Notes under the pieces: generated by a model
The model's database searches: none
What the model saw: the letters and a program-made list of their open reading frames with translations, nothing else
What the model was told of the DNA's origin: nothing
Position numbers and translations under genes: made by a program
Shown: in pieces, positions 46,401-56,800 of the stretch
Numbering within the stretch: the first letter of the stretch is position 1
Layout: each line of letters opens with the position of its first letter
NCBI GenBank assembly: GCA_000507305.1
Contig: DF240721.1
Span: forward strand, 40,722-104,721
DNA: 64,000 nucleotides
DNA from: Breviolum minutum Mf 1.05b.01
Lineage: Eukaryota; Sar; Dinophyceae; Suessiales; Symbiodiniaceae
Reading direction: 5' to 3'

Positions 46401-47751
46401 TATCCAAACCACTGCCAGTCACTGCCACACCCCTGCAACACCCCTGCCACACTACCGCCACACCACTGCCACACCCTATCCAAACCACTGCCACACTACT
46501 GCCACACCACCGCCACCCCACTGCCACACCACTGCCACACCACGGCCACGCCACTGCCACACCACTGCGCAGGGTATATTGGATTCTAGGAAATGTCACC
46601 GTTTAAGTTTTGTTCCAAAAATCATGGTAGAGCAACCACCTAAGATAAATACATGCATCAACATCTTGGTGCGGAAAAGTTGGGATTCCCAAAAGTGAAA
46701 GTGAAAGTTCATAGGGATTTTGCTCGAAAAATGTGATACAGTAATCCTGATGGACATACCGTTTGCATAGAGGCCATTCAAAAATACAAATAAAGCATGA
46801 CAAAATCATACCCGTATGTGAGCTTTGCTTCAAAAAAAAATCTCTCTTTGCAGGCTTGGCTGGCAACAACCTCTAGCAGCGGTCCTTGAGGACCCAAACA
46901 ACACACCAAAGATCTGTGTTCAGCCTGGTAAGACACGGGCGAGTTTGGCGAGTAAGATCCAGTTGACCCCCAAAAAAGCTTGTAGCTCAAAGTTGGAAAT
47001 TACACCATTTGACTATGGATTTGGTGTATTTTGAAACCAGTCCTTACTTCTGATAGATGTTTATATAAAAATAGGTCACTGATGAACAGTTGCAAGATGT
47101 AGTATAATATTATGGAGTTGGTGGTTTCAACCCATCTGAAAAATATGCTCGTCAAATAAAATCATTTCCCCAAATAGGGATGAAAACAAAAAAATATCTG
47201 AAACCACCACCCAGTTATTGGCAAATATCACCAGAGCCCAAAAGCCCACCCAAAGAGCTACAGTCAGGAGATTTGCTACGGGTCCTACGTCTTCACCTGC
47301 AATATTAGCAAATGTCAACATCATTGTGCCTGCATTCTGAAGATTGGAATACTTCATAAAATACATCTATCAATCCCAAACCAGGTAACCAATGTCTTCC
47401 TCCAATCTTACTATCAATTTCGATCTCAACTGTCCTTCAATTTCCCTTCCAAAAAAAACGCACCTACCCTCCCCGAAACTATCCTATCCCCTGAAAATTG
47501 ATGGTTTTTTGCTAAAATCTCGTTTTGGGGACAAACTGTTGGTTTCAGGGAGGGCGTATCTTTAGCGAACCCTCCCTTAGCGAATTTCTTCCACACCCAG
47601 CCATGCCTATGCTTGGCCGCAGCCGTACTGTTGCGTCGACCCAGGATCTGCGCACCAAAACCCAGGACCAATGCCAGACTCCAAACGACGGCCACGAAGA
47701 TCTCGTGGAAGAAATCCGGTGGCAATGGCGCGAGTGGAAGAAAAGGCGATT
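43456..47751 (-). CDS. Multi-pass membrane protein of unknown function, at least 11 exons
   Basis: Exons 5' to 3': 47751-47575, 47296-47232, 46924-46871, 46215-46054, 45818-45729, 45137-45019, 44878-44793, 44633-44533, 44471-44374, 44137 to about 44050, 43531-43456. Joins through 44137 keep frame. Hydrophobic segments: FVAVVWSLALVLGFGAQIL, NLLTVALWVGFWAL, IFWGFVWVFSECC, TVRWLLVSIWL, ISALFILVGLIF, AVSIVPMISPSIPPMAVF and STIMLIALLSGFLATYLLG, i.e. seven or more membrane spans. A soluble loop with GGSRGFTLPINGSW lies between spans two and three. The protein may continue to a candidate exon near 42790-42700 (WDRFEAISCSVVILYCLIDL). A channel or transporter is plausible, but I cannot name the family. 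Confidence 0.65.
46405..46569. repeat. Minisatellite, CACTGCCACAC family, copy 2
   Basis: Array of CCACTGCCACAC-like units with a longer internal repeat (CCTATCCAAACCACTGCCA twice), in the membrane-gene intron between exons 46871 and 46215. Confidence 0.9.
47116..47213. mobile_element. Family C TIR element
   Basis: GTTGGTGGTTTCAACCCATC to CTGAAACCACCACCCAG, 18 bp from membrane-gene exon 47296-47232. Confidence 0.9.
47465..47559. mobile_element. Family A TIR element next to an exon end
   Basis: TACCCTCCCCGAAACTATCC to GGTTTCAGGGAGGGCGTA. It ends 15 bp from the 3' edge of membrane-gene exon 47751-47575, inside the 278-bp intron. Confidence 0.9.
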
Positions 47752-47753
47752 CT

Positions 47754-47858
47754 TACCCTCCCGAAAACTAACATAACCCCCGAAAATAGGCCTTCCCAAA
47801 AGGAAAGTAGGCTTCCCACCATCCATTTGCAGGTGCTATATTGGTTTCAGGGAGGGTA
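47754..47858. mobile_element. Family A TIR element forming an acceptor edge
   Basis: TACCCTCCCGAAAACTAAC to GGTTTCAGGGAGGGTA. Its end plus two bases (GGGTA+AG on the minus strand) is the splice acceptor of exon 47751-47575. Confidence 0.9.
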
Positions 47859-48167
47859 GTATGTTGTTTTGTTTGCTGTTAAAAATCCAAGGTTAACCAG
47901 TTGGGATAGATGACAAAATTACAATAGATAGTAGGGTAGTGGAACATATCTTGGGTTGTCCCCGCCTCCCAGCACTAGTGGCAAATAAAGGTTTGTTTAG
48001 TTCGGGATCTCCAAGCCTAAAAATATCATGATCCTGGTGCTAAATGGCAACCTGGGGGAGGGGGACAACCCAAAACATATCAACCCCTGCAGGACTTTGT
48101 CAAACACTCCAACAGAACGACCTCCTGGAAAAACCAACCGAAAATCCCCAGCGTTTTCTTAGGGGAT

Positions 48168-48302
48168 AGTTGGATGTACCCCTATCCCAGTGAAATCCCA
48201 AAAAATAAGCCCTATATTACGTGGGTAGTTATGGGTGAAAAATAATCTCCATCAGGGAACACCAGCTCAATACTCTAAGGGTACCACGCTACCTTAGGGT
48301 AC
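48168..48302. mobile_element. Family G-like element
   Basis: Left end AGTTGGATGTACCCCTA matches family G; the right side holds two AGGGTACCA-type repeats. Right end uncertain. Confidence 0.5.
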
Positions 48303-48349
48303 CAAACCACCCGTCCTTGTCCCTTGATTTTCGCTGACAAAAACCCGAC

Positions 48350-48420
48350 CTTGAGCGCAAAATCCACGTAGCTGTCAGGTTCCAGAAGCGCCTCAGTAGG
48401 TGGTGGAAACTCTGAAGCGT
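48350..48420 (-). CDS. Candidate exon, unidentified
   Basis: Acceptor CTTGAG, 71-bp open stretch ASEFPPPTEALLEPDSYVDF then ALK, donor GTCGGG. Clean splice edges and amino-acid use suggest a real exon, perhaps upstream in the membrane-protein gene or a separate gene. Confidence 0.45.
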
Positions 48421-49367
48421 CTCAAGCTGCTGGGTTTCCCCATGGTTGGATTTCAACTATGGTTTCCTTCCTTGGAGTTTCCCAGTGGGTAGCTTTCTAT
48501 GTATATATTTGCAGATGTGATACGATTAGTTTCGGAAAGTAGTTGTGTGGTCAATCATGCCCCTTTTCTTTGATACAAAAGTTGTTAGACTTATCAAATG
48601 ATTTGAAAAAGGGGACAAGCAAATGGCAGAAGATCTTCCAATCAAAATCCTAAAAATAAAAATAGACTCGTCAGCTCGAATCTTTGTGCCTGATTATTGT
48701 CCCCATGGCATTATTCCCAAGGTTTGCTGCTGAAAGCTACTCCAAAGCCACCTGGAAGAAATATGAATCTTCTACTCATCATGTGCCACCGATGATTTGA
48801 GCCCAAAACAAACTCTATTACATGCCATGAATCTTGGTTGGTGAAAATGAATTCCCATTCAAGAGCTACAACAAAAGCTGAGTATACCATCTGGAAAGCG
48901 CAACTTCCATGTATTGATTTATCATAGCCCCTTACTTTTCAGAGTTGCACCATCTACTTTGACTACGGTGTTTATCCTCCCAAGCAACAGGTATTTTACA
49001 ATCCAAGTCGCTCCATGGAACCTGAGTGGCATTACCCATTGGCACTTCACTTGAAGGCAACTGTTACCAGTTCCATCTTTAAAAAACTCACACTTGTAAT
49101 ATCATGTTTGCACCATTTTAAAGAAAAAAAGCAAAAAAAAAAAAGAAAAGAAAACTCAAGATGAAAGAGAAATATGGACTGTTTTTTTTAGCATCTTCAT
49201 CAATTTTTCCAATTTCAGGTGAAACAACTGATTTTGAGATATGGAAAATGCTTCCATTCTTGAGGCCTCATCAGATCCCCAGACCCCTCTCCTTGAAACG
49301 GGGATGGGGTTGGGGGTGACATGCCACGAAGGATGTTTGTCATTTTCCACCTAAAAAAATCTATACA

Positions 49368-49457
49368 TACCCTCCCCGAAACTAACATAGCACCTAAAAA
49401 TGATGGTTTCCAATAGGAATCTCCTTTTCCAGAGGTGTATTTTCAGGTGCTATGATC
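49368..49457. mobile_element. Family A TIR element, one end truncated
   Basis: Perfect left end TACCCTCCCCGAAACTAAC; the right copy stops after TTTTCAGGTGCTATG. Confidence 0.8.
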
Positions 49458-49610
49458 TGGCTGACTTGTAATACTTGAACAAACCTGGAGTTCACTAAAA
49501 TAGAGGAGATTCTCTCTATGTCATATGTCTTGGTGCGACGTGCACAACATTATCATTTGGGTGGGTGGGTGTTTTTGAAATATAGCGGGAACATGTTCAA
49601 GACTCCAGAC

Positions 49611-49669
49611 CTTGTAAACTGTGTAGACCAGCAAGATCTTACGGATAAACGTCTGATCCAACATCAACC
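49611..49669 (-). CDS. Candidate exon, unidentified
   Basis: CAG acceptor, LMLDQTFIRKILLVYTVYK, GT donor; 59 bp. Sharp splice edges. Probably the same gene as exon 50056-49950. Confidence 0.45.
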
Positions 49670-49949
49670 CTGACGTGAGAGGGGATGAAGGGTTAACCCC
49701 CCAACTGCCCCATCCAAACTGGTTGGTCAGCTCCATTTTTGTGGTCAAAGAAACCATGGGAAGTGGATGTTCCTTCCTGGTTTTTCGTACCTCACCAACT
49801 CGCAACAATGGCATGGCATCTCAGTTCCCCAAGGTAGTTTGGCAAAGATCTATCCAACCTCACACCTTTATCAATAAAACTTCAATTCATTTGGGCTAAA
49901 ACATCTAAGCAATGATCTGTTCATATCAATTCCATTCCGAATTCCGCAC

Positions 49950-50056
49950 CGTCCAACCCACCGATGAATCTCTTTGTAAAAGTGGAAGAGTGAAGCTGGG
50001 GGCACAAAAGTTCGCTGCTCATCCACACTCCATTGCCCAAGACCCACAGAAGAAGC
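49950..50056 (-). CDS. Candidate exon, unidentified
   Basis: Acceptor TAAG, 107-bp open stretch beginning ASSVGLGQWSVDEQRTFVPP and containing LFHFYKEIHRWVG, GT donor. Good coding character. The next exon upstream may be near 50130-50090 (APGVANSSAASAVVAVG). Confidence 0.5.
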
Positions 50057-50154
50057 CTTAGATCATAAGGACCCCACAGCAACCACAGCACTAGCTGCTG
50101 ATGAATTGGCAACTCCAGGCGCAAAACTGATGTTTGCAAAAAAAAAATCCACCA

Positions 50155-50249
50155 GATGGGGGTTTCCTAAAATGGTGGTACCCAACAACCATGGGTTTTC
50201 CTCATTTTGGGGTGTTTTGGGGATACCACCCTTTAAGGAAACACCCATA
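50155..50249. mobile_element. Family E TIR element
   Basis: GATGGGGGTTTCCTAAAATG to CTTTAAGGAAACACCCATA with ACAACCATGGG in the core, shared with 56641-56750. Confidence 0.9.
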
Positions 50250-51417
50250 ATGTTGAGTCATCATTTTTCTGAGTAAGAACTTTTGGAAAAAAAACTGTCC
50301 AAAAAGTCATTCGCCAAAAGCTTCTTATTGCGCCAAGCAACACGAAACGACCAGCTAGTGCATAGGGGTCTTCGATCTGGCAGATTTTTTTGGTTTGAGA
50401 TTTGTGATTCTATGGACCCCAGCTGCGTGATTAAGAAAGCCGGTGAGGTTCATTGCAAGTGCTAGGGATGATGAAAGTATCATCAAATATGAAAGGATCT
50501 TCTCATCCAAAAAAAGGTAACTCAAAATTCCAAATGCTGCAGCATATTAGCAGTGGGAAGATGCCACCCTTTCAAATCTTGCCTTCATTTTACCCTGCAA
50601 AAATAGCCAGTTGAGTTGTAAGATCACCTAAACCATAGCCTGAAACAGACTGATCAAAAAACGCCAACTGGCAGGCGTGTCGGGAAAATGACAGGCAACC
50701 AGTCGACACACCCCGACATCCAAGCCTTCCAGTGTCTATGAATATCCCATGACTCAAAGATTACAGCACAGCCCCATGCGACCCACGCAGTTTCAGGAAT
50801 CAGAAGGACCTGCAGCGACACCAAACCCACCCTGAACCGTGGTTCACCATAACTGACTCATGACGCTGGCGGCGACCTTCCCAGATTGAGATGCAGACCC
50901 AGCTAAAATCTTTGACAACCCAACTTAGGAATGCTGCTGTTTCCTTAGAAATGCCGCAATCGCGGGTGCACTGGACCCGTCGAAATGTGGATGCAACAAA
51001 TATAGGTTCAGGATGGTGCTTCTTGAAAATTCTAGCCCATCGCTGCCTTGTTTCTGAAGAGTCATCATGGATTTATTGCAGACGGGGGGACAGAAAGAGA
51101 GAGGGAGAAAGTGAGAGACTTGCAAAAGTGATTGCGAGAAAGCCACAACAAAAAGTGTAACTGACGTCCCAAAAGACTGCCAAAATCCTCAGTAACTTTT
51201 AGCCAACAAAACCATCCACATCACGCCTCCGACATCCAAATTGAATTGCACAGCCCTGAAAACGAACTAACATGGAACCCAAAAATTGCTGGATTGTAAA
51301 ATGCGTGTCCTTTTTCCAAAAGGGTTTTTTCTCAGTTTCCAAGCTGGTTTTCTCCCGGGGTGTGCGTGAATTCCCTCTAAGAATACGACTTTTTGGATGG
51401 AGTTTCTAGGACCTTCT

Positions 51418-51558
51418 GCTACCATGTTGCAAGCCAGGCCAGCTCCATCGCCTCCATCTGTTGGAACTCCATGGTGTAAACCGAGGTGGGTAAACCGAGG
51501 GTTTCGTGTGCTTCCTGCAGTTCACCGCCACGCATCAACTCCAGCGGTGGAAAATGCT
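51418..51558 (-). CDS. Candidate terminal exon, unidentified
   Basis: Minus-strand frame ELMRGGELQEAHETLGLPTS, continuing to MEAMELAWLATW and a TAG stop. The sequence upstream (51700-51560) is open in another frame, so a splice or frameshift lies near 51560. Confidence 0.4.
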
Positions 51559-51785
51559 CTCAAAGTCGGCCGGGAAAAAAAGTTTCAGTTCAGCATTTCC
51601 TCCCACACCAATGCCAACAGTGCCTGAACAAAATTCACTGCTCAATCCCGAACCGTCCATCTTCAAGGCCATGACCAACAAAAAGCAGAACCACCATCCC
51701 TGCAGTCCTGAACCCTTGGAACAAGGCTGGTGGATCACGGATTGATCCGAATGATATGAAAGTTGCTACCTATTTCCCGTTTTGT

Positions 51786-51821
51786 CGGGGGGCTGGGTCG
51801 GAAAAACGCCCCAGCCCCCCG
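51786..51821. repeat. GC-rich perfect hairpin
   Basis: 12-bp arms CGGGGGGCTGGG/CCCAGCCCCCCG around a 12-base A-rich loop. No gene within about 200 bp. Confidence 0.85.
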
Positions 51822-52141
51822 GGGAGAAATCAAAGACTTAGTCACCCCTCAGGGGCCGATGGGCTAAGGATTGAGCCGACCTGACTGCACAGAGATGCAT
51901 CAGAAGAAAACTCAAGGCACTCGGGTTCTCCAAATGAGATGTTCTTTCTGCACCCGTTCATTGATATGTGGAACCTCTTTGTCACTTCACTTCAAATTGC
52001 TAGGCCCTGAAGGGTGAATGGCAGGTCTGCCAAATGTACTCACAAATGCGATATGATTCTATCAAAGCTGATATTTCATGCATATGAGGTTACCCAATCC
52101 TATGTGGGTAATCTCATTCTAATCTCATGAAGTCAAGGGAG

Positions 52142-52260
52142 TTAACCAACCATCCATCGAAACCACGAGGCTGCCTGCCAGCACTGCCAGATCTCACAGG
52201 AAGCGAGTACTGAGCCCTGAGCTATGCTGGTTCGCTTTGAAAACCGTCCTGCGTGGCAAG
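52142..52260 (-). CDS. Degenerate PPR-like exon
   Basis: Minus strand reads SVLASCEIWQCWQAASWFRW, matching the ISACEKGxxWQxAL core of the PPR gene at 3-16 kb with several changes. It is either a diverged repeat of another PPR gene or a relic. No neighbouring PPR exon was found within 2 kb. Confidence 0.45.
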
Positions 52261-52539
52261 TTCGAATGGATTTGTCACGAACGACCACCGTAAACCTTAA
52301 ACACAGAAGCGGACATAGCCCTTGAGACGAGGCCATTTCAAAAGGGAAGTAATCTTCCACAGCCATCTGCTAGCTTGGAGTAGTGAGATAATTGTCTCAG
52401 GTAGAGTCTAAGAGTCTAACTACTAGATACTATAAAGGTCCATCAACAGGTGATCAGTTTGTCAGATTCACTCAGAGTCCAGATGTTTGTCGAGGGCGTG
52501 AACCCCATTGCTCAGTCAAACTGATTGCTTGTCTGGTTC

Positions 52540-52700
52540 GCTGTCTGACGGACTGGCTGTCTGACTCACTTATTGAGTGACTGAATCACTGAATCATCCA
52601 TTTATCCATTTCATTCCATGCCATTTCATTTCGTTTACTCAGTTTACTCATTGAGTGATTCATTAATTCATCAATCGCTTGATGGCTTGCTTGCCAAGCG
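52540..52700. repeat. Cryptic simple sequence (ATTCA/GACTG-like)
   Basis: Degenerate runs of GACTGNNTG, then ATTCATTTCATTC-like and GATTCATTAATTCATC-like motifs. No gene seen. Confidence 0.6.
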
Positions 52701-53617
52701 GCTTTGATTGTTAGCATGCTTTTGCGACTGCGTTTGTTTTGATTCATTTATTGCCATGTTTAGACTAGTTGAGTCTTGAATTTCTCGGTTGTTTGATTGA
52801 TTCGTAGTTGGCTGTGCAAGTGTGTCTCGCCTGCACCAGTGCCCGGCACCCCACTGCCAGTATCGCTCCGCCTGCGGTTTAACCCGGCGGAAAGTCCAAG
52901 AAAGTTACAAGAAACACCCCAAATAAACCGCACACCAAAGGCAAGGCAATCCCCCGTATATCAACGATGAAATTGCATCCCTTTATGGCGTGTTGGTAAA
53001 GGTGTTATTTCCTTTCAGTCGAAACAACCTTTGCAGATAACAAGCATCACGATGTATATACATCTCAATGGCCTCCGGAGCACTCCGGGCACCTCAACTA
53101 ATGGAGTGCCAAAGTTTGCCAAAGTCCAACAGATCATGGCACAAGAAGGTGGATTTATTTTCTGTCCGACCACATCTTAAAGACTGTTGACCAGATGGTC
53201 AAGCACGCAAGTGTTCATCAGTCTTTGCACTAGTAGTGTTTTCTTTCCACCAGTGAAGGTCGATGAAAGCAAAACATACAATGACTAATATGAAATTCTT
53301 TCATGTGCGAAATTTGATTTGAGAGTCAAACCAAAACGGCACATGAAAACTTAGCTGGTGGCATTTAAGCTACCTCGACCACGACATTCATGAGTCTCAT
53401 CCTGTGGTGGGCAACATGCCTTTGTTGTGGGTTGTTTTTTGCCTCTCAGCCTCTTTGGGCGGAAGTGGCTTTACAAACCATTTTTTTGATTCTTTCGGGA
53501 TGCTGGCTACTAAATGGGTCATACCATTCGTAGATCTCGAAAAATTTTTGAGCCACGAATCGTGGCAAAGGACTTGCTTTTTTAGGCGCTGAAATTCTGT
53601 CCAGTGCTATTTGGAAC

Positions 53618-53732
53618 CTTTTCGACTCCCTGACAGCTGGTGGAAGGTGGAATCCGAAATTTCCCTGAAAAAACTTCCGTTCTCCTGCTCCGAGAAATAG
53701 GATTCACTGGTTTTAGCTCGATCTCTTTGTGC
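53618..53732 (-). CDS. Exon of unidentified gene
   Basis: CTGCAG acceptor, 115-bp open stretch AQRDRAKTSESYFSEQENGS and onward to HQLSGSRK, then GT donor. Clean boundaries and hydrophilic, Ser/Glu-rich coding character. Family unknown. Confidence 0.55.
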
Positions 53733-54199
53733 CTGCAGGAGCGAAAAAGCAATGGCACGACACGATGATGGAAGTTGCCATGACGCAAGATGCAGATCAT
53801 AAAAAACCGATGGATCAAAGACAAAGAACTCTTGTAACTTATATAAATCAAGTGGGTAGACTTTTCTTGGTTGGCGAGCGAGGACAAAGATGGTGTATTT
53901 TTCATAAGTCGCCAGCTACGTAAAATTTATAATCTATAACACACTGCTTTGTTGGACGTGAATACTCTGCTGGTGGTCAGCTGCCGTTATAACTTGAACC
54001 CCCACCTGCCGTTCGCTGGAAGACCCTATTCCTCAGCCATGTCAGGCCGAGAAAGGGCAACGTGGACCCATCTCCAAACTCCAAACAATTCGGAATCGCA
54101 TCTTTTTCTTCAATTAAAACGCGTGCCCAAAGAAAACCAACAGTTTTTTATACCTGCCCAAAAAGAAATGCCAAACAAATAAAACACAAGATGTTTTCC

Positions 54200-54330
54200 A
54201 AACCTCCGAAAGAAACTTCCATCTCTTTGCACTCAGGCTGGCGTGGTTGCTCTTCCTGAGGCTCTGGCTGCCAGGTTCGCTTCCCTCAAAATGCACTCCA
54301 GCAGGCTCCACCTTCCCATCAGCTCCAAAA
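54200..54330 (-). CDS. Candidate exon, unidentified
   Basis: Minus strand FGRFFGADGKVEPAGVHFEG continuing to LSAKRWKFLSEV. A second minus frame is also open here, so the frame choice is tentative. Confidence 0.35.
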
Positions 54331-54749
54331 AATCGACCAAAATGCGGGAAGTCTTCCTTTGAGAGACTTTGGCAAGGAGTTTGTTTAACCCCCCCCCAAA
54401 AAAAAAAAAAACAGCACCGGACCTAAAAAAATCATCGAATTGAAATCCGGAACATCATCTTCCAACGTTCCACCTCCATGACTTTGGCGGCTGGCTTCCA
54501 GCCGTTTCATTTTCCAGGGGTACTAATCCTTCCCTTGTGTTTTTATAGGCAGCTGCCAAACCTTTGAAGGTTGATAACCCAAATCGGTTTCCCCAAATCC
54601 TATGTTTCCATGTCAAAACAAGATCACGCAAATCCTAAATCTTCCATCAAAACTGGCCCTGCCACTAAGACTTTAGTGGAGAATGGTGGTTAAGAGGTGA
54701 TCTCGTTGTTTTTTTTTCCTGTGCGGAAACTCTCCATATCTATCATGGG

Positions 54750-54850
54750 AACTTAAGGGGCTATTAACCATTGGTTTCCCTTAATAAGGCCTTAATTAGG
54801 GCCTTATTTCTTGGGGAGAGGTGGCATTGGGGCCCCCTTAGGTTCCCATG
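54750..54850. mobile_element. Family I TIR element, inverted orientation
   Basis: Core ACCATTGGTTTCCCTTAATA, the reverse complement of the 3.0-kb copy; outer ends GGAACTTAAGGGG...CCCCCTTAGGTTCC. Confidence 0.75.
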
Positions 54851-55493
54851 AATCTACATACCCTTCATCTGCCTGCGATTCCTCTTCGGGAGACAGAGGA
54901 GCCGCCTGGGTGGGGCGTTATCGGCCCGAGGTTGGGCAAGGTGACCCTTTTTTGAGTGATAAAAAGTGATGGGAGTTGATCCCTTTATCTCAATGTATGC
55001 AACCACGAAGTATCGAAAATGTACAGTATATGTCATATGTGATATGGTTATTGTATAAGGCACGTAATAAAAAAAATCTACAATTCAAAGGACCTTGGAT
55101 TTGTCTTTGTGCATTGAAAAATGGCCTATTTTTCCTCCAACATTCTCTGGATGCCCCTCGCACAGCAGAGTTCTTGGGGCACGAACTGCAGGACCAACGG
55201 GATAGCCACTTACCTGCTCTCAGGTAAGAGCATCAAAAAAGTTGGAACAACGCTCCCTGGAAGCTGTACAAAAGTGATACCGGCCAAAGTTAACGGACCG
55301 TCTGATTCAAGGAAACCCAATAAGAAAAGTGAAGATTGGCCTAAGATTCGAAAAAAAATATATATTGTTTAGTCTAACAAATCATCATACAGTGTGCACA
55401 TATGATTACACTATGGACATTTACATGCATATACAGATGCAAACACCCATGCATGCCATATATGTACAGTAGATATCAGATATATATTTTTAT

Positions 55494-55622
55494 CAAATTT
55501 TCCGATCCCCACCAACCAACTGCCCCCCTGATCCAACTGCCCCTGATCCGCCTTCACCACGGGGCTGTCGGCCACCGTGGACACCACCGAGGCCGCCATC
55601 GTGGCGCTATCCTCGGTGCCAA
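55494..55622 (-). CDS. Candidate exon, unidentified
   Basis: Minus strand GTEDSATMAASVVSTVADSP continuing to GSWLVGIGKF; open for about 129 bp. Coding character is good; splice edges were not fixed. Confidence 0.4.
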
Positions 55623-55639
55623 AATTTAAGTTATATATT

Positions 55640-55751
55640 TACACCCCTGAAAACTAACGGTTAGTCCCCTAAAAAGTGACCATTTTGGAATCGGGAATGC
55701 ATCTTCGGATTCCATCGATTTTCAGGGGACATGTTAGTTTTCAGGGGAGTA
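55640..55751. mobile_element. Family A-like TIR element
   Basis: TACACCCCTGAAAACTAACG and ATGTTAGTTTTCAGGGGAGTA ends; inner CCCCTAAAA/TTTTCAGGGG. Confidence 0.85.
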
Positions 55752-55760
55752 ATTGTCATA

Positions 55761-55841
55761 CAGTCATTAATTGGGGGAGGGATACCGATACAGTCGACAT
55801 TAATTGGGGGAGGGATACCGATACAGTCCTGAATTGGGGGG
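55761..55841. repeat. About 30-33-bp tandem repeat, 2.5 copies
   Basis: Unit contains ATTAATTGGGGGAGGGATAC; copies differ by a 3-bp insertion. It abuts the family-A element 55640-55751. Confidence 0.9.
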
Positions 55842-55929
55842 GCTGATTCACCCTTTTTTGGACAAAAATCCGAATGATTCAAATATCCTATGAATGATCT
55901 CGGATTCGGAAAGTCATCGGCGATATGAT

Positions 55930-56035
55930 TGATGGGTCCCAAATCGAATGAAGGAGTTGATAATTGCAACTCTCCCACCCGAGTTGTGGAACATCCCAGC
56001 AGTGCCATGGCGGGCCACAGCGAAAGCTGTCCACC
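55930..56035 (-). CDS. Candidate exon, unidentified
   Basis: Minus strand reads WTAFAVARHGTAGMFHNSGG then RVAIINSFIRFG after an AG acceptor. Perhaps part of one gene with the exons at 56.3, 56.6, 57.8 and 58.1 kb. Confidence 0.4.
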
Positions 56036-56127
56036 CAGCTACCCATTGATTTCGGGTGGTTCTGAGGAATTCCTCACGGGTGTTTTTGTGCCTTCATTTC
56101 AGACCCCAATGCTGGTAAAAATATACG

Positions 56128-56238
56128 TACCCTCTGGTAAACTAACAGAGCTGGCTGGAATATCCCCATTTCTAATAGGAAATACATCTTCAATCCGGGT
56201 CCATTTTCCAGCCAGCTATGTTAGATTCCCGGAGTGTA
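56128..56238. mobile_element. Family A-like TIR element (long-core variant)
   Basis: TACCCTCTGGTAAACTAACA to TATGTTAGATTCCCGGAGTGTA; core shared with 21366-21474. Confidence 0.8.
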
Positions 56239-56274
56239 AACACATACTTCCTGTATGAGTTTTGGGTTTAGGGT

Positions 56275-56355
56275 TGGCCCAAAAACCCCGCAGTCGCCAG
56301 TGGAGCGGCCCATCAAAGGGTGGAATCACGAAACCTTTTGAAGCGCTCACTTGCT
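56275..56355 (-). CDS. Candidate exon, unidentified
   Basis: After TTTTCAG the minus strand reads SASKGFVIPPFDGPLHWRLR. Compact and coding-like; no family recognised. Confidence 0.4.
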
Positions 56356-56539
56356 GAAAACGGAAAGGACATCCGGATGGTGAGTGTCCAACTATGATAT
56401 TTAAACAAAAAAACATCATGTTCAAAAAATCCACCTTCACATCCTTTCTAATCCATCCATTTTCAATTCGGTTCATTCTCCGATCATTTCCTATTCAATT
56501 TCATGTTCCTATGCTTTAACAGCTGCGATCAAGGAACTG

Positions 56540-56612
56540 AGCTCGGTGTATCATCAGCTCCCTGGGTGATGTCAAAGGGGTGAAGGACAGGGAGGTTAGA
56601 TTCACCAGCACA
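56540..56612 (-). CDS. Candidate exon, unidentified
   Basis: Minus strand GESNLPVLHPFDITQGADDT then PSSVP. It resembles the next exon downstream in containing a (H/P)PFD core. Confidence 0.35.
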
Positions 56613-56640
56613 AAAAAGGGGTGAAAACATCAATGATGAG

Positions 56641-56750
56641 ATATGGGGGTTTCCTAAATGGTGGTACCCAACAACCATGGGTTTCCCTACTAAAAATGAT
56701 GATTTTGGGAGGTGTTTTAGGGGTACCACCATTTAAGGAAGCACCCATAT
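56641..56750. mobile_element. Family E TIR element
   Basis: ATATGGGGGTTTCCTAAATG to CATTTAAGGAAGCACCCATAT, nearly perfect inverted ends of about 30 bp. Confidence 0.92.
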
Positions 56751-56751
56751 C

Positions 56752-56800
56752 TACCCTCCAGAGAACTAACATATATCCCACCTGGGAGAGGGGAAAAAAA
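56752..56800. mobile_element. Family A half-element
   Basis: Only one end (CTACCCTCCAGAGAACTAAC) directly after the family-E element 56641-56750; the other end is missing. Confidence 0.5.

Larger units (their letters stand above)
50250..53600. other. Sparse region
   Basis: Contains the PPR-like relic, one candidate terminal exon, a GC hairpin and cryptic simple sequence. At 50880-51150 several frames are open on both strands, with no preference. Confidence 0.5.

Noticed and set aside
53404..53592. Plus-strand frame MPLLWVVFCLSASLGG resembling a signal peptide
   Set aside because: All three minus frames are equally open and no plus-strand gene is supported anywhere in the window.
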